This document shows, piece by piece, positions 7,611-15,340 of a DNA stretch of 17,757 bases. Every line of letters begins with the position of its first letter. The stretch's first letter is position 1. Source of the stretch: an uncultured Clostridia bacterium (GTDB lineage: Bacteria; Bacillota; Clostridia; Christensenellales; UBA1242); NCBI GenBank assembly GCA_947384015.1, contig CANDFN010000009.1:1-17757 (forward strand), given 5' to 3'. Under the pieces are notes generated by a model. The model was not told the DNA's origin, did not search any database, and saw nothing but the letters and a program-made list of their open reading frames with translations. Made by a program: the position numbers and the translations under genes.

Positions 7611-8042
7611 TTACTCACGCCCAACCAAATAATCTAAACTTACACCAAAATAATCTGCTATTTTTATAACGCTGTCCATATTAGGTATGGATTTTAGTGT
7701 AAACCAACTATAAAAATTACCAAAACTGCAAACTCCATCTTTCAACAAACGGTATTGAGTTTTGTTAAACTCCTTTAAAATATTCCTTAGCTGTTCGTCA
7801 AAAGGAGGAGCTTGTTTATATGTCTTTTCCTCAAAATCTTTTGTTTTACCAAATAAATAATCTAAAGATACGCCAAAAAAGTCGGCGATTTTAATTGAGT
7901 AATTCAATTTAGGCAAACACTCCGCCCTCAACCACCTATTTACCATAGATTTATCTTTAAACCCCAAAGATTTACTCACGTCACTTGACTTTTTATTTTC
8001 TATGGTTAAAATCCCCTTTAACCTATTTGCAAACATCTCCAT
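7611..8042 (-). CDS. Transcriptional regulator with two tandem XRE-type HTH domains
   Basis: 143 residues from ATG 8040-8042. Two Cro/C1-like domains lie in tandem. The first (about residues 5-62) runs through RLKGILTIENKKSSDVSKSLGFKDKSMVNRWLRAECLP to IKIADFFGVSLDYLFGK. The second (about 81-143) runs through LRNILKEFNKTQYRLLKDGVCSFGNFYSWFTLKSIP to IKIADYFGVSLDYLVGR at the C-terminus. The closing 17 residues of the halves differ at three positions, showing an internal duplication, while the recognition-helix regions have diverged. The frame opens at a GTG at 8060, and another ATG lies at 8036; I prefer 8042 because a TATATT box ends six bases upstream and no ribosome site supports any choice. 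It is divergent from the gene at 8162 and probably binds the repeats between them (inference). Confidence 0.8.
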   Translation of the reverse strand: MEMFANRLKGILTIENKKSSDVSKSLGFKDKSMVNRWLRAECLPKLNYSIKIADFFGVSLDYLFGKTKDFEEKTYKQAPPFDEQLRNILKEFNKTQYRLLKDGVCSFGNFYSWFTLKSIPNMDSVIKIADYFGVSLDYLVGRE

Positions 8043-8048
8043 ACAAAT

Positions 8049-8054
8049 AATATA
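8049..8054 (-). promoter_or_regulatory. Likely -10 box of the XRE regulator gene
   Basis: TATATT on the minus strand (complement of 8049-8054), six bases before the ATG at 8042; an overlapping TGA-TATATA reading (8051-8056) would be an extended -10. No good -35 is seen; position -35 falls in the GTCCC/GGGAC dyad. It predicts a leaderless or nearly leaderless transcript. Confidence 0.4.
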
Positions 8055-8073
8055 TATCACATATAAAGTTTTA

Positions 8074-8138
8074 GTCCCGTGGGGACATTTTCTTTATATG
8101 TTGAAAAAAATGGTTGACACGGGACATTTTCTTTATAT
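8074..8138. promoter_or_regulatory. Probable operator region: 18-bp direct repeat plus dyad
   Basis: GGGACATTTTCTTTATAT occurs identically at 8082-8099 and 8121-8138, 39 bases apart (nearly four helical turns). The first copy is joined to a perfect dyad GTCCC-GTG-GGGAC (8074-8086). The second copy fills the space between the -35 and -10 boxes of the plus-strand promoter, a classical repressor position; the first lies just upstream of the minus-strand promoter. Autoregulation by the XRE protein is the natural inference. Confidence 0.65.
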
Positions 8139-8144
8139 TACAAT
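8114..8144 (+). promoter_or_regulatory. Promoter of the 94-residue protein gene
   Basis: A perfect -35 TTGACA at 8114-8119. The -10 is either TATTAC (8136-8141, spacer 16) or TACAAT (8139-8144, spacer 19). A repeat copy overlaps the spacer. GGAGGT at 8151-8156 then gives a strong ribosome site. Confidence 0.6.
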
Positions 8145-8161
8145 AATGTTGGAGGTCTAAA

Positions 8162-8446
8162 ATGAAATTTATTAATTCTGCTTTATTAGATTTAATGTTA
8201 TCTTCTAATTGGTTTACTAGAGGGTTAGAAAATCCTTCTTTTACCGAAAGTGAGCAGGCACAAACCTATAACGATTTTTACAACAAATTGGACAATACTT
8301 TAAAAAAAGAGTTTGATTCCCTTATCCACAAAATGAGCCTTAACTACGAAAGGGTCTATTTAAACAATGCAACAAAAATGATTAACCTAGCCTTGCAAAT
8401 GGTCATGGAAACAAAAGAAATATTGTTAGATGTATACGAACAATAG
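8162..8446 (+). CDS. Small helical hypothetical protein (resembles DUF6809)
   Basis: 94 residues, almost entirely helix-forming, with no membrane segment or signal peptide and no cysteine. The pattern is an N-terminal segment (SALLDLMLSSNWF), a middle (SEQAQTYNDFYNKLDNTLKKEFDSLIHKMS) and a C-terminal helix (NATKMINLALQMVMET). This recalls the short DUF6809 proteins of Firmicutes, but that match is from memory and tentative. The start is certain: GGAGGT six bases upstream. It is expressed divergently from the XRE regulator and its promoter contains a putative operator copy, so it is probably the regulator's target. It converges on rsmE with only 27 bases between stops and no clear terminator. 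Function unknown. Confidence 0.75.
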   Translation: MKFINSALLDLMLSSNWFTRGLENPSFTESEQAQTYNDFYNKLDNTLKKEFDSLIHKMSLNYERVYLNNATKMINLALQMVMETKEILLDVYEQ

Positions 8447-8473
8447 ACTATATTATAATATGACTTTAATTTA

Positions 8474-9172
8474 TTAATTGCCAGATAATATATTTACAAC
8501 CGACATCATTGCAACAGTTGCCGTATCGCACCTTAAAATGCGTTTGCCAAGGCTAACAGAGGTTGCACCTGTTAGTTTAATTGCTTCTATTTCATCTTCT
8601 GCAAAACCGCCCTCGCAACCAACAACTATGGCAATTTTATTATAACTTTTAAGTGCCGTTAAATTAAAGTCTTTTGTCTCTTTTTCATTTGCAAAAAGCA
8701 CAACATCAAACTCTTTTAGTTTTGCAAGCATATCATTAAACTTAACAACCCCAGTCACTTCCACTAACTTAGAGCGCTCGCACTGTTTACAAGCTGTTGC
8801 AACAATGGTGTTTATTCTCTCTTTTTTATATTCATGGTTAACCGTCCACCTGCTTATAAAAGGAACAATACTACTAACGCCCAACTCTATAGTTTTTGTT
8901 ACAATGTTTTCAAAATATTCACGCTTAGGCATGGCTTGCATTAGCACAATTTCTTTTTGCGGGTTTGCTGGGCAGGTTTTTACCTCGTCAATAACCGCCA
9001 CCACTTTTTGTTTTGTTATTTCTGTTATTGTGCAATAATAATTGTTTTCATCATTTAATAATCCAATAAGTTTATCTCCAACTTGCATACGCAAAACTTG
9101 ACGAATATGTTGTGCCTCGCCCTCTTCAAAAATTATATTATCGCCTTGTTTGTTACCAAAAAATCTTTTCAC
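8474..9172 (-). CDS. rsmE: 16S rRNA (uracil-1498-N3)-methyltransferase
   Basis: 232 residues. RsmE methylates N3 of U1498 in 16S rRNA using S-adenosylmethionine. The N-terminal PUA-like part begins MKRFFGN...GEAQHIRQVLRMQVGDKL. The C-terminal SPOUT knot is seen as VVGCEGGFAEDEIEAI and SLGKRILRCDTATVAMMSVVN (the family usually has LRxETA, here LRCDTA). The start is GTG at 9170-9172 with AAAGGA about seven bases upstream. It is the last gene of a three-gene minus-strand operon, 52 bases downstream of the SpoU-type gene. No prmA-type gene adjoins it, unlike the arrangement in many Firmicutes. Confidence 0.95.
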   Translation of the reverse strand: MKRFFGNKQGDNIIFEEGEAQHIRQVLRMQVGDKLIGLLNDENNYYCTITEITKQKVVAVIDEVKTCPANPQKEIVLMQAMPKREYFENIVTKTIELGVSSIVPFISRWTVNHEYKKERINTIVATACKQCERSKLVEVTGVVKFNDMLAKLKEFDVVLFANEKETKDFNLTALKSYNKIAIVVGCEGGFAEDEIEAIKLTGATSVSLGKRILRCDTATVAMMSVVNILSGN

Positions 9173-9224
9173 TTACTTTTCCTTTTACTGCTTATTCTAT
9201 GTTTACACGTTGTGGTGCGGTTTG

Positions 9225-10034
9225 CTAATGCCTTTGGGCATAAATTTCATACATAAATATACTGGTTGCACAAGCCACATTAAAGGAAGATGCCTCGCCC
9301 TGCATTGGTATTTTTACCTGCTTGTCCGCTAGGCTTAAATAAAACTGACTTAATCCCTGAGCCTCGTTCCCAACAAGTAAAATTGTTGGTTTTTTAAAAT
9401 CTACCGCGCGAATATTGTCTTCACCCTTCTCCGTTGTAGCAACAATTTGCAATTCTGGATAATCCGTTTTTAATTTAGCAAGCCAAGTTGTTATTTCTTC
9501 ATTGGTTTCCATTTTTTGAATGGTGGTTGCAAAATAACTGCCCATAGAAGAAACTATTACTTCTGGGTCGTAAATATCAACACCATGCCCAGTTACAACC
9601 ACTCCGTCACAGCCAAACGCATCGGCAGAACGAAGTATTGTGCCTAAATTACCTTTTTTAGAAGGACGGTCAAACACAACAATAAACGGATTTTTGCTAG
9701 GCTCTACCTTTTGTGCTTTAATTTCCATTATTGCCATAAGTTCGCTTACATCAGTTTTGCCACTAAGTTCAGTTATAAGTTCTTTACTTAAACTATAATT
9801 ACTTTCTGTTTTTACTTTTGTTATTTTTTCTTTTGCCCAGCTAGAAAGCATGTTAAAATCCTCATAAATCCAGTTTTTAACCTTCCAGCCATGTTTTATT
9901 GCAAGGTTTATATTTCTAACTCCTTCCACAAACATCTCGTTAAAAGTATTGCGCTTATACCTATTTATTTTAATAACCACAAGATGCTGAAATGTCGCAT
10001 TGCGTTTGCCTATTTTTATTTCCTTTGCTTGCAT
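9225..10034 (-). CDS. TrmH/SpoU-family RNA 2'-O-methyltransferase
   Basis: 269 residues. SpoU-family enzymes methylate a ribose 2'-OH in tRNA or 23S rRNA with S-adenosylmethionine; the exact target cannot be read from the sequence. The N-terminal substrate-binding domain contains NTFNEMFVEGVRNINLAIKHG. The SPOUT motifs are NLGTILRSADAFGCDGVVV (motif 1), ILLVGNEAQGLSQ (motif 2) and GEASSFNVACATSIFMYE (motif 3). The frame is open for 28 more codons, but ATG 10032-10034 is chosen because AAAGGG (complement of 10041-10046) lies six bases upstream and the longer form would overlap the preceding gene. It starts one base after that gene's stop, so the two are co-translated. Two SPOUT enzymes (this and RsmE) thus share one operon. 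Confidence 0.93.
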   Translation of the reverse strand: MQAKEIKIGKRNATFQHLVVIKINRYKRNTFNEMFVEGVRNINLAIKHGWKVKNWIYEDFNMLSSWAKEKITKVKTESNYSLSKELITELSGKTDVSELMAIMEIKAQKVEPSKNPFIVVFDRPSKKGNLGTILRSADAFGCDGVVVTGHGVDIYDPEVIVSSMGSYFATTIQKMETNEEITTWLAKLKTDYPELQIVATTEKGEDNIRAVDFKKPTILLVGNEAQGLSQFYLSLADKQVKIPMQGEASSFNVACATSIFMYEIYAQRH

Positions 10035-10035
10035 A

Positions 10036-10542
10036 TTAATCCCTTTTATCTGTTTGCCCTTTATCTTGTTTTTTCTTTTTTGTTTGCCCTGTGTAGCGAT
10101 AAGAGTGTTCCTCAACATCTTTTTTGATTACATCAACCAAATCTGCTCTAGGGCAACAATTTAGAAATGCTTCTTTGGTCTTTTTTCGGTATTCCATTTT
10201 TAAAGGTTTGTTACCACCTTCATATTCAATAATCAAATCGTCCGCTAACGCTTTAAAATATCTAACAATTTTAATTGATTTAACATCTTCCCATTTAATA
10301 TTTAATTTTTGCTTTTTAAAACAACATTCTCTAATACCGTCTTTATCTAAATAAATTTTATTTAGTTCTCCACTAAAAATGTTTATAGGAATTCCTACAA
10401 CAATGCCAATAATTAGTGTAGCAATAAGCATTCCCCAATTGTTAATTGTGAACCATAAAATAACTCCCGCAACAAAACATAATGCAAACAAAAACGCCCA
10501 ACACCATACCAAACTCACACCCTTACGAAAACAACTTTTCAC
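10036..10542 (-). CDS. Small membrane protein with PH-like domain
   Basis: 168 residues. Two membrane helices at about 9-30 and 36-56 are followed by a soluble segment (about 60-150) with beta strands and a helix: LNKIYLDKDGIRECCF, IKWEDVKSIKIVRYF, DDLIIEYEGG. The W-E-D-V-K-S-I-K pattern is typical of bacterial PH-like (bPH/DUF304-type) domains; the assignment is by pattern. The C-terminal tail is very lysine-rich (TKKKKQDKGQTDKRD). The start is GTG at 10540-10542 with AAGGAG six bases upstream. It is the first gene of the operon with the SpoU methyltransferase and rsmE, with its promoter at 10595-10623. Function unknown. Confidence 0.78.
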   Translation of the reverse strand: MKSCFRKGVSLVWCWAFLFALCFVAGVILWFTINNWGMLIATLIIGIVVGIPINIFSGELNKIYLDKDGIRECCFKKQKLNIKWEDVKSIKIVRYFKALADDLIIEYEGGNKPLKMEYRKKTKEAFLNCCPRADLVDVIKKDVEEHSYRYTGQTKKKKQDKGQTDKRD

Positions 10543-10594
10543 AACTTCTCCTTATCTTCATAATTAAGTTTATGTTTTTCTTACTTATAAATAT

Positions 10595-10623
10595 ATAATA
10601 CCATTAATAGCACACAAAGTCAA
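10595..10623 (-). promoter_or_regulatory. Promoter of the PH-like/SpoU/rsmE operon
   Basis: Minus strand: TTGACT (complement of 10618-10623), 17-base spacer, TATTAT (complement of 10595-10600), with TG one base before the -10. The leader is about 45 bases. It is divergent from the pheST promoter 32 bases to the right. Confidence 0.7.
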
Positions 10624-10654
10624 TTCTAAAATTTTAAGCAATGCAAAATTATTG

Positions 10655-10683
10655 TTGACAATTTATTTTTGTTTGGTTATAAT
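10655..10683 (+). promoter_or_regulatory. Consensus sigma-A promoter of the pheST operon
   Basis: TTGACA (10655-10660), 17-base spacer and TATAAT (10678-10683): both boxes perfect. The predicted start near 10690 lies at the head of the T-box leader, so regulation is expected at transcription elongation rather than at the promoter. Confidence 0.9.
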
Positions 10684-10689
10684 ATCAAT

Positions 10690-11030
10690 AATAAAAACTA
10701 TGACGATGTGTGCAGTAGTGTGTGCGTTTCATCTAGAGAGAGTGTTCTTGGCTGGAAAACACTTATGTTCAGCGCAAACATGAATTTCAGCATCCGAGTT
10801 GCGTGGGCGAACCCGCGCCAGACAAAACTGTAAAAATGTTAATGAGGTCAGCGGCATACTTACTATTGTTCGGGTCCCACAAGAACTTGTTCGCAGTGGG
10901 AAGAGGAGCAACCGAACAAAAAGCCTATAATTATTTTGAAGTTTCAAAATAATTTGGCAAAAGTGAGAGTTGCGACGAAATTAGGTGGTATCACGACATT
11001 GTTCGTCCTAATAATGGGGACGAATTTTTT
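10690..11030 (+). promoter_or_regulatory. T-box riboswitch leader, phenylalanine-specific
   Basis: A 340-base leader with the standard T-box parts. Stem I: base pairing GATG (10705-10708) with CATC (10791-10794), AGTA (10714-10717) opposite GAA (10782-10784) as the specifier-loop S-turn, AGAGAG (10735-10740) and an apical GGCTGGAA. The specifier codon is UUC at 10786-10788 followed by A, matching Phe. Stem II region: TTGTTCGG (10866-10873) with CCGAACAA (10912-10919) enclosing TCCCAC/GTGGGA. Stem III: 10930-10953. The T-box AGGTGGTATCACGAC (10983-10997) has UGGU, which fits the ACCA end of uncharged tRNA-Phe. GACGAA (10974-10979) can pair with TTCGTC (11002-11007) as antiterminator, excluding the terminator. 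Uncharged tRNA-Phe should switch the operon on. No protein frame here is credible. Confidence 0.93.
11002..11030 (+). terminator. Regulated terminator of the T-box
   Basis: TTCGTCC (11002-11008) pairs with GGACGAA (11018-11024), followed by six T (11025-11030). Its left arm is shared with the antiterminator helix, so the two structures are mutually exclusive. Confidence 0.92.
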
Positions 11031-11050
11031 ATTATCTTAAAGGAGACAAA

Positions 11051-11860
11051 ATGTTAAAAAGAGAACGCATATTAAACGAACATTACAATAATAATGACGA
11101 AGATGCTAGATTTGATAGTAAACACAATAGCATAGAATTTTTAACAACTAAAAAATACATTCAAAAGTATTTAAAAAAGGGTAATAAAATATTAGAAATT
11201 GGTGCGGGCACAGGTAGATACTCGCTGTTCTATGCAAGCCGTGGCTACGATGTAACAGCCATTGAATATGTGCAACATAATTTGGACGTGCTAAAAAGCA
11301 AAATTACACCAGAAATGAAAATAGACGCTCAACTTGGCGATGCAGTGAATCTTTCCCGTTTTGCAGACAACACTTTTGACATTACCCTATCTTTTGGCCC
11401 GCTTTATCATTTATATAACAACAAAGATATAAACAAGGCAATAAGCGAAGCTGTGCGAGTAACCAAACCAGGCGGAATTATAATGCTTGCTTATTTAACA
11501 AGCGACTCTATTATGGCAACTTGGGCACTTGGAAAGGGTCATTTATTAGACGGCTACCTAACCGACTTTGACGAAAGTTTTAAAATGATAAATTACGAAG
11601 AAGGTTGCTTTTCTGCCTTTTATATAAGTGAATTTAAAGAGATAATGAGTAAATTTAATATAAACTACTTAAAAAATATTGCAACTGACGGTTTGGCTCA
11701 TCATTATAAAGAACAAATAGATTCTTTAAACAGCAAAGAATTTAATATGTGGTTTAAATATCATTTATCAACCTGCGAAAGAGAAGATTTACAAGGTTAT
11801 AGTAACCATATGTTATATATTTGTAAAAAACTTGATGGAAATATTAAAAGGAGTAAATAA
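11051..11860 (+). CDS. Class I SAM-dependent methyltransferase in the pheST operon
   Basis: 269 residues. Rossmann-fold methyltransferase: motif I is ILEIGAGTGRYSLFYA (about 47-62), then VTAIEY as the acidic residue that binds the SAM ribose, LGDAVNLSRFADNTFDITLSFGPLYHL as the adenine-binding and motif IV region, and VRVTKPGGIIMLAY as the post-motif strand. The C-terminal half, ending STCEREDLQGYSNHMLYICKK, resembles a group of uncharacterised Firmicutes methyltransferases that I recall; the substrate is unknown. AGGAG (11041-11045) precedes the ATG by five bases. It is the first gene after the Phe T-box and its TAA overlaps the pheS ATG by one base, so its production should rise when tRNA-Phe charging falls. 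Confidence 0.88.
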   Translation: MLKRERILNEHYNNNDEDARFDSKHNSIEFLTTKKYIQKYLKKGNKILEIGAGTGRYSLFYASRGYDVTAIEYVQHNLDVLKSKITPEMKIDAQLGDAVNLSRFADNTFDITLSFGPLYHLYNNKDINKAISEAVRVTKPGGIIMLAYLTSDSIMATWALGKGHLLDGYLTDFDESFKMINYEEGCFSAFYISEFKEIMSKFNINYLKNIATDGLAHHYKEQIDSLNSKEFNMWFKYHLSTCEREDLQGYSNHMLYICKKLDGNIKRSK

Positions 11861-12891
11861 TGAAAGAAAAAATTAAAGAGATTATGGAGTTAGTAAAACA
11901 AAAACTTAATTCAATTAAAAAAAGTGCAGAAGGTCAGGCTTTGCGTGTAGAATTTTTGGGTAAATCTGGCAAGATTACCGAACTTTTCCGTCTTATGAAA
12001 GAAGTGCCTGCCGACAAAAAGCAAGAAGTTGGCCAAATTTTAAACAATGCAAAACAAGATATTGAGGAATTAATTTCAAACAAAGAAAAGACTTTGCAAG
12101 AAGAAGAATTAAATGCAGAACTTAACAGTGCAGAAAAGATAGACATTACCTTGCCTACCCCTAATTGCACAGGCAGTTTACACCCACGCACTATTGTTCA
12201 AAAGCGAATTGAAGATGTGTTTATGTCAATGGGCTTTGTTGTAGAAGACGGCAATGAAGTTGAAACCGAATACAACAACTTTACCGCAGTTAATGTGCCA
12301 GAAAATCATCCAGCCCGCGACATGCAGGACACTTTCTGGTTAGACAATGGTCAAGTTTTAAAAACCCACACCTCTGCTGCGCAAAATAGAATATTAAAAA
12401 AACATACTCTTCCAATACGTGCCATATTCCCAGGAAGATGTTTTAGAAATGAAGATTTAGATGCAGGGCATGAAAACACCTTCTTCCAATTAGAAGGTGT
12501 AATAGTAGATAAGGATGTATCGGTTGGCAATTTAATTTACTTTATGAAAGAAATGCTTTCTAAAATATTTAAAAAAGAGGTTGAGGTGCGCTTGCGCCCA
12601 GGCTTCTTCCCATTTACCGAGCCCAGCTTTGAAATGGATGTTCGTTGTCCATTCTGCGACGGCAAGGGTTGCCCTACTTGCAAACAAGGCGGTTGGATTG
12701 AACTTTGCCCATGCGGAATGATTCACCCACAAGTGTTGCGCAATGGTGGTATAGACCCAGAAAAATACAGCGGTTGTGCTTTTGGTTTAGGATTGGACAG
12801 AATGGCAATGCTAACCTTTGGAATTAATGATATTAGAGAATTAAACAGCGGTAACCTTAAATTGTTAAAGCAATTTAAGCCAGAAGAGTAA
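11860..12891 (+). CDS. pheS: Phenylalanyl-tRNA synthetase alpha subunit
   Basis: 343 residues, the usual length. With PheT it forms the alpha2-beta2 enzyme that charges tRNA-Phe. The N-terminal coiled coil (about 1-90) binds tRNA. The class II catalytic core shows HPARDMQDTFW, LKTHTSAAQ, PGRCFRNEDLDAGHENTFFQLEG (motif 2), RLRPGFFPFTEPSFEMDV and GCAFGLGLDRMAMLTFGI (motif 3). The CPFC...CPTC cluster inside the core is a common feature of Gram-positive PheS. The start overlaps the upstream stop as TAATG, with AGGAG (11849-11853) seven bases before. The pheT start follows 10 bases after its stop. Confidence 0.97.
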   Translation: MKEKIKEIMELVKQKLNSIKKSAEGQALRVEFLGKSGKITELFRLMKEVPADKKQEVGQILNNAKQDIEELISNKEKTLQEEELNAELNSAEKIDITLPTPNCTGSLHPRTIVQKRIEDVFMSMGFVVEDGNEVETEYNNFTAVNVPENHPARDMQDTFWLDNGQVLKTHTSAAQNRILKKHTLPIRAIFPGRCFRNEDLDAGHENTFFQLEGVIVDKDVSVGNLIYFMKEMLSKIFKKEVEVRLRPGFFPFTEPSFEMDVRCPFCDGKGCPTCKQGGWIELCPCGMIHPQVLRNGGIDPEKYSGCAFGLGLDRMAMLTFGINDIRELNSGNLKLLKQFKPEE

Positions 12892-12901
12892 GGAGGAGAA
12901 T

Positions 12902-15280
12902 ATGATAATTTCCTTAAATTGGATTAAAGAATTTGTAAATCTAGACGGAATAACTGTTAACGAATTAGTTAAACGTTTTGGTTTGTCCACAGCAGAAGTT
13001 GAAGGTGTAGAATATGTTGGCAACGATATAGACAAGGTTGTGGTTGCCGAAATTTTGAGTGTAGAAAACCACCCAAACAGCGACCATTTGCACATCTTAA
13101 AAGTAAATGACGGAACAGGTGCACCTGTGCAGGTTGTTTGCGGAGCGCCAAATGTGCGCGTTGGCTTAAAAACCTATTTTGCACAACTTGGTGGCAATGT
13201 AAAAGGATTAAAAATTAAACCTGCAAAATTGGCAGGAGTAGAAAGTTTTGGTATGTGCTGTGGTGGCAACGAACTTGGCATTGAAGCAGACACAAGCGGA
13301 ATTGTTGAACTTCCTAACGACGCGCCAATTGGTAAAAACATAAAAGAAATGTTACCTATTGAAGACGTATTAATTGAAATAGACAATAAATCTTTAACAA
13401 ACCGTCCTGACCTTTGGGGGCATTATGGTATAGCCCGTGAATTTGCTGCAATTTTTAAAAGAGATTTAAAACCATTACCAAAAGAAGATTTAGCCCATTA
13501 CAGCAACTTAAAACCATTATCAATTAAAAACGAAACAAAAAATTGTTTTAGATACACTGGCATTAGTGTTGAAAACATTAAAGCAAAAGTTGCTAGTCCT
13601 ATTATTAAATTAAGGTTAAACTACTGTGGCATGAGAGATATTAATCTTCTTGCCGATTTAACCAATTATTTAATGTTAGAAGTTGGTCAACCAATGCACG
13701 CGTTTGATAATGCAATAGTTAAAGGCATAACTGTTATAGAAACCAATAAAAATCTAAACATGGAAACCTTAGAGCACGAAACTCACACAATAGAACCGGG
13801 TGCCATTGTTATTTGCGACGACAAAAAAGAACCCGTTGCCATTGCAGGTATTAAAGGCGGATTAAAATCTGGTATAACAGAACAAACTAATAGTTTACTT
13901 ATTGAAAGTGCATGTTTTGATAGTGCCACAATAAGAAAAACCAGCCGTAAAATTGGGCTTATTACAGATGCAAGCCTAAGATACGAAAAAAGCTTAGACC
14001 CAGAACTTTGCCCTATTGCCACAGCCAGAATGCTTTACTTGTTAAAGCAAATAGACAATGGCGTTAAAGTAACATCATCTTTTACCGATGTTTACAATTA
14101 CAAATACCCTACCCACAAAATTGAAATTACTGCCGACTTTATTTCTCGCCGTGGCGGTGTAAAACTAAGTGATGCAGAAATTTGTGACATCTTAACCCGT
14201 CTTGGTTTTGAAGTTAAAGTCAATAACGAAAAGATAACTGTTATAGTTCCTTCCTTTAGGGGAACAAAGGATGTTTCCATTAAAGAAGACTTAGTTGAAG
14301 AAATTTTTAGAATGTATGGTTACGACAACATTAAAAGCTCTAGCATGAACATGCCTTTGCAACCAGTGGACCAAATTCCTATTCACACCTTAGAACACCA
14401 AATAAAATACACCTTGGCTAGCATGTTTAATTTAAATGAAGTGCATAGTTATGTTTGGAATTATACCGATTTCAATAACCAAGTTGGAATTAAACAAGAA
14501 AGCGTTGTTCATTTGCTAGATTCTTCTAAAAGTGGACAAAGTGGGCTTAGAACAGCACTTGCACCAACCCTACTAAAAACGGTGTTTGAAAATAAAAATA
14601 AATTTAGCGATGTAAACATTTTTGAAATTGGCAGAACTTTTAATGAGTTAAATAAAGATAATTTAGTTAATGAAAAAAGAAAACTTGCTGTAGTTTTAGC
14701 TAGCGACACAAAAACAGACAAAGAACTATATTTTAACTTAAAACAAATGGTGGAATACATTTCAAACATTCTTGTGCGCACAACTGTTTATTTTGATAAG
14801 GCTAATGATAACAAAATGTATCACCCAGTAAACTCTTGCACCATTTATAATGGAGAAAACTTGGTTGGAGAAATGGGAATTTTACACCCAACCATTGCAA
14901 AAAACATAGACAAACGTAAACATTTTGCTGTGTTAGAAATTGACCTTGAAAAATTGCTTGCATGCGAGAAATCTACATTCAAAATAACACAAACAAGTAA
15001 ATATCAAAGCGTTAGCATAGACTATAACTTCCTTGCAGACAAATCAATGCCATATGCCGTAATTGAAAAGACTTTAACTGATTTTAAGGCTGGATATATT
15101 TTAGAACATAGCCTTAAAGATATTTATATTAACGATGAAATTTTAAATGGTAAAATTAGTTACACTATTAATTTTGTTGTAACCCCTAAAAATAAAACAT
15201 TAGAAACAAGCGATATAGAAAAGTTCTCTAAGCGACTAATTGACCATATGGCAAACATTGGTTTAAGTTTAAGAGCATAA
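12902..15280 (+). CDS. pheT: Phenylalanyl-tRNA synthetase beta subunit
   Basis: 792 residues, full length. Domains in order: N-terminal segment MIISLNWIKEFV; EMAP/tRNA-binding OB fold (about 40-150: VVVAEILSVENHPNSDHLHILKV...VVCGAPNV); B3/B4 editing domain (about 210-385: GMRDINLLADLTNYLMLEVGQPMHAFD), which removes mischarged Tyr; B5 domain (about 400-470); a catalytic-like core beginning EEIFRMYGYDNI; and the C-terminal ferredoxin-fold anticodon-binding domain (about 700-792: SVSIDYNFLADKSMPYAVIEK). AGGAGG at 12891-12896, partly within the pheS stop, gives a strong ribosome site. A hairpin terminator closes the operon 20 bases after its stop. Confidence 0.97.
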   Translation: MIISLNWIKEFVNLDGITVNELVKRFGLSTAEVEGVEYVGNDIDKVVVAEILSVENHPNSDHLHILKVNDGTGAPVQVVCGAPNVRVGLKTYFAQLGGNVKGLKIKPAKLAGVESFGMCCGGNELGIEADTSGIVELPNDAPIGKNIKEMLPIEDVLIEIDNKSLTNRPDLWGHYGIAREFAAIFKRDLKPLPKEDLAHYSNLKPLSIKNETKNCFRYTGISVENIKAKVASPIIKLRLNYCGMRDINLLADLTNYLMLEVGQPMHAFDNAIVKGITVIETNKNLNMETLEHETHTIEPGAIVICDDKKEPVAIAGIKGGLKSGITEQTNSLLIESACFDSATIRKTSRKIGLITDASLRYEKSLDPELCPIATARMLYLLKQIDNGVKVTSSFTDVYNYKYPTHKIEITADFISRRGGVKLSDAEICDILTRLGFEVKVNNEKITVIVPSFRGTKDVSIKEDLVEEIFRMYGYDNIKSSSMNMPLQPVDQIPIHTLEHQIKYTLASMFNLNEVHSYVWNYTDFNNQVGIKQESVVHLLDSSKSGQSGLRTALAPTLLKTVFENKNKFSDVNIFEIGRTFNELNKDNLVNEKRKLAVVLASDTKTDKELYFNLKQMVEYISNILVRTTVYFDKANDNKMYHPVNSCTIYNGENLVGEMGILHPTIAKNIDKRKHFAVLEIDLEKLLACEKSTFKITQTSKYQSVSIDYNFLADKSMPYAVIEKTLTDFKAGYILEHSLKDIYINDEILNGKISYTINFVVTPKNKTLETSDIEKFSKRLIDHMANIGLSLRA

Positions 15281-15299
15281 TAAATTTAATAACCTAAAA

Positions 15300-15322
15300 A
15301 CACCTAAATTTAGGTGTTTTTT
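15300..15322 (+). terminator. Terminator of the pheST operon
   Basis: A perfect palindrome ACACCTAAA / TTTAGGTGT (15300-15317) is followed by TTTTT to 15322. Confidence 0.9.
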
Positions 15323-15340
15323 CATTTTCTCTAAAAATTG

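Noticed and set aside
8447..8473. AT-rich palindrome between the convergent small gene and rsmE as a terminator
   Set aside because: The stem is almost only A-T with no U-run, so it is not supportable.
10651..10662. Palindrome ATTGTTGACAAT at the pheST promoter as an operator
   Set aside because: It is short and is explained by the consensus -35 box TTGACA; the T-box already accounts for regulation.
10729..10947. 72-codon reading frame on the minus strand
   Set aside because: It lies wholly within the T-box leader, whose RNA structure explains the sequence; no ribosome site or recognisable protein.
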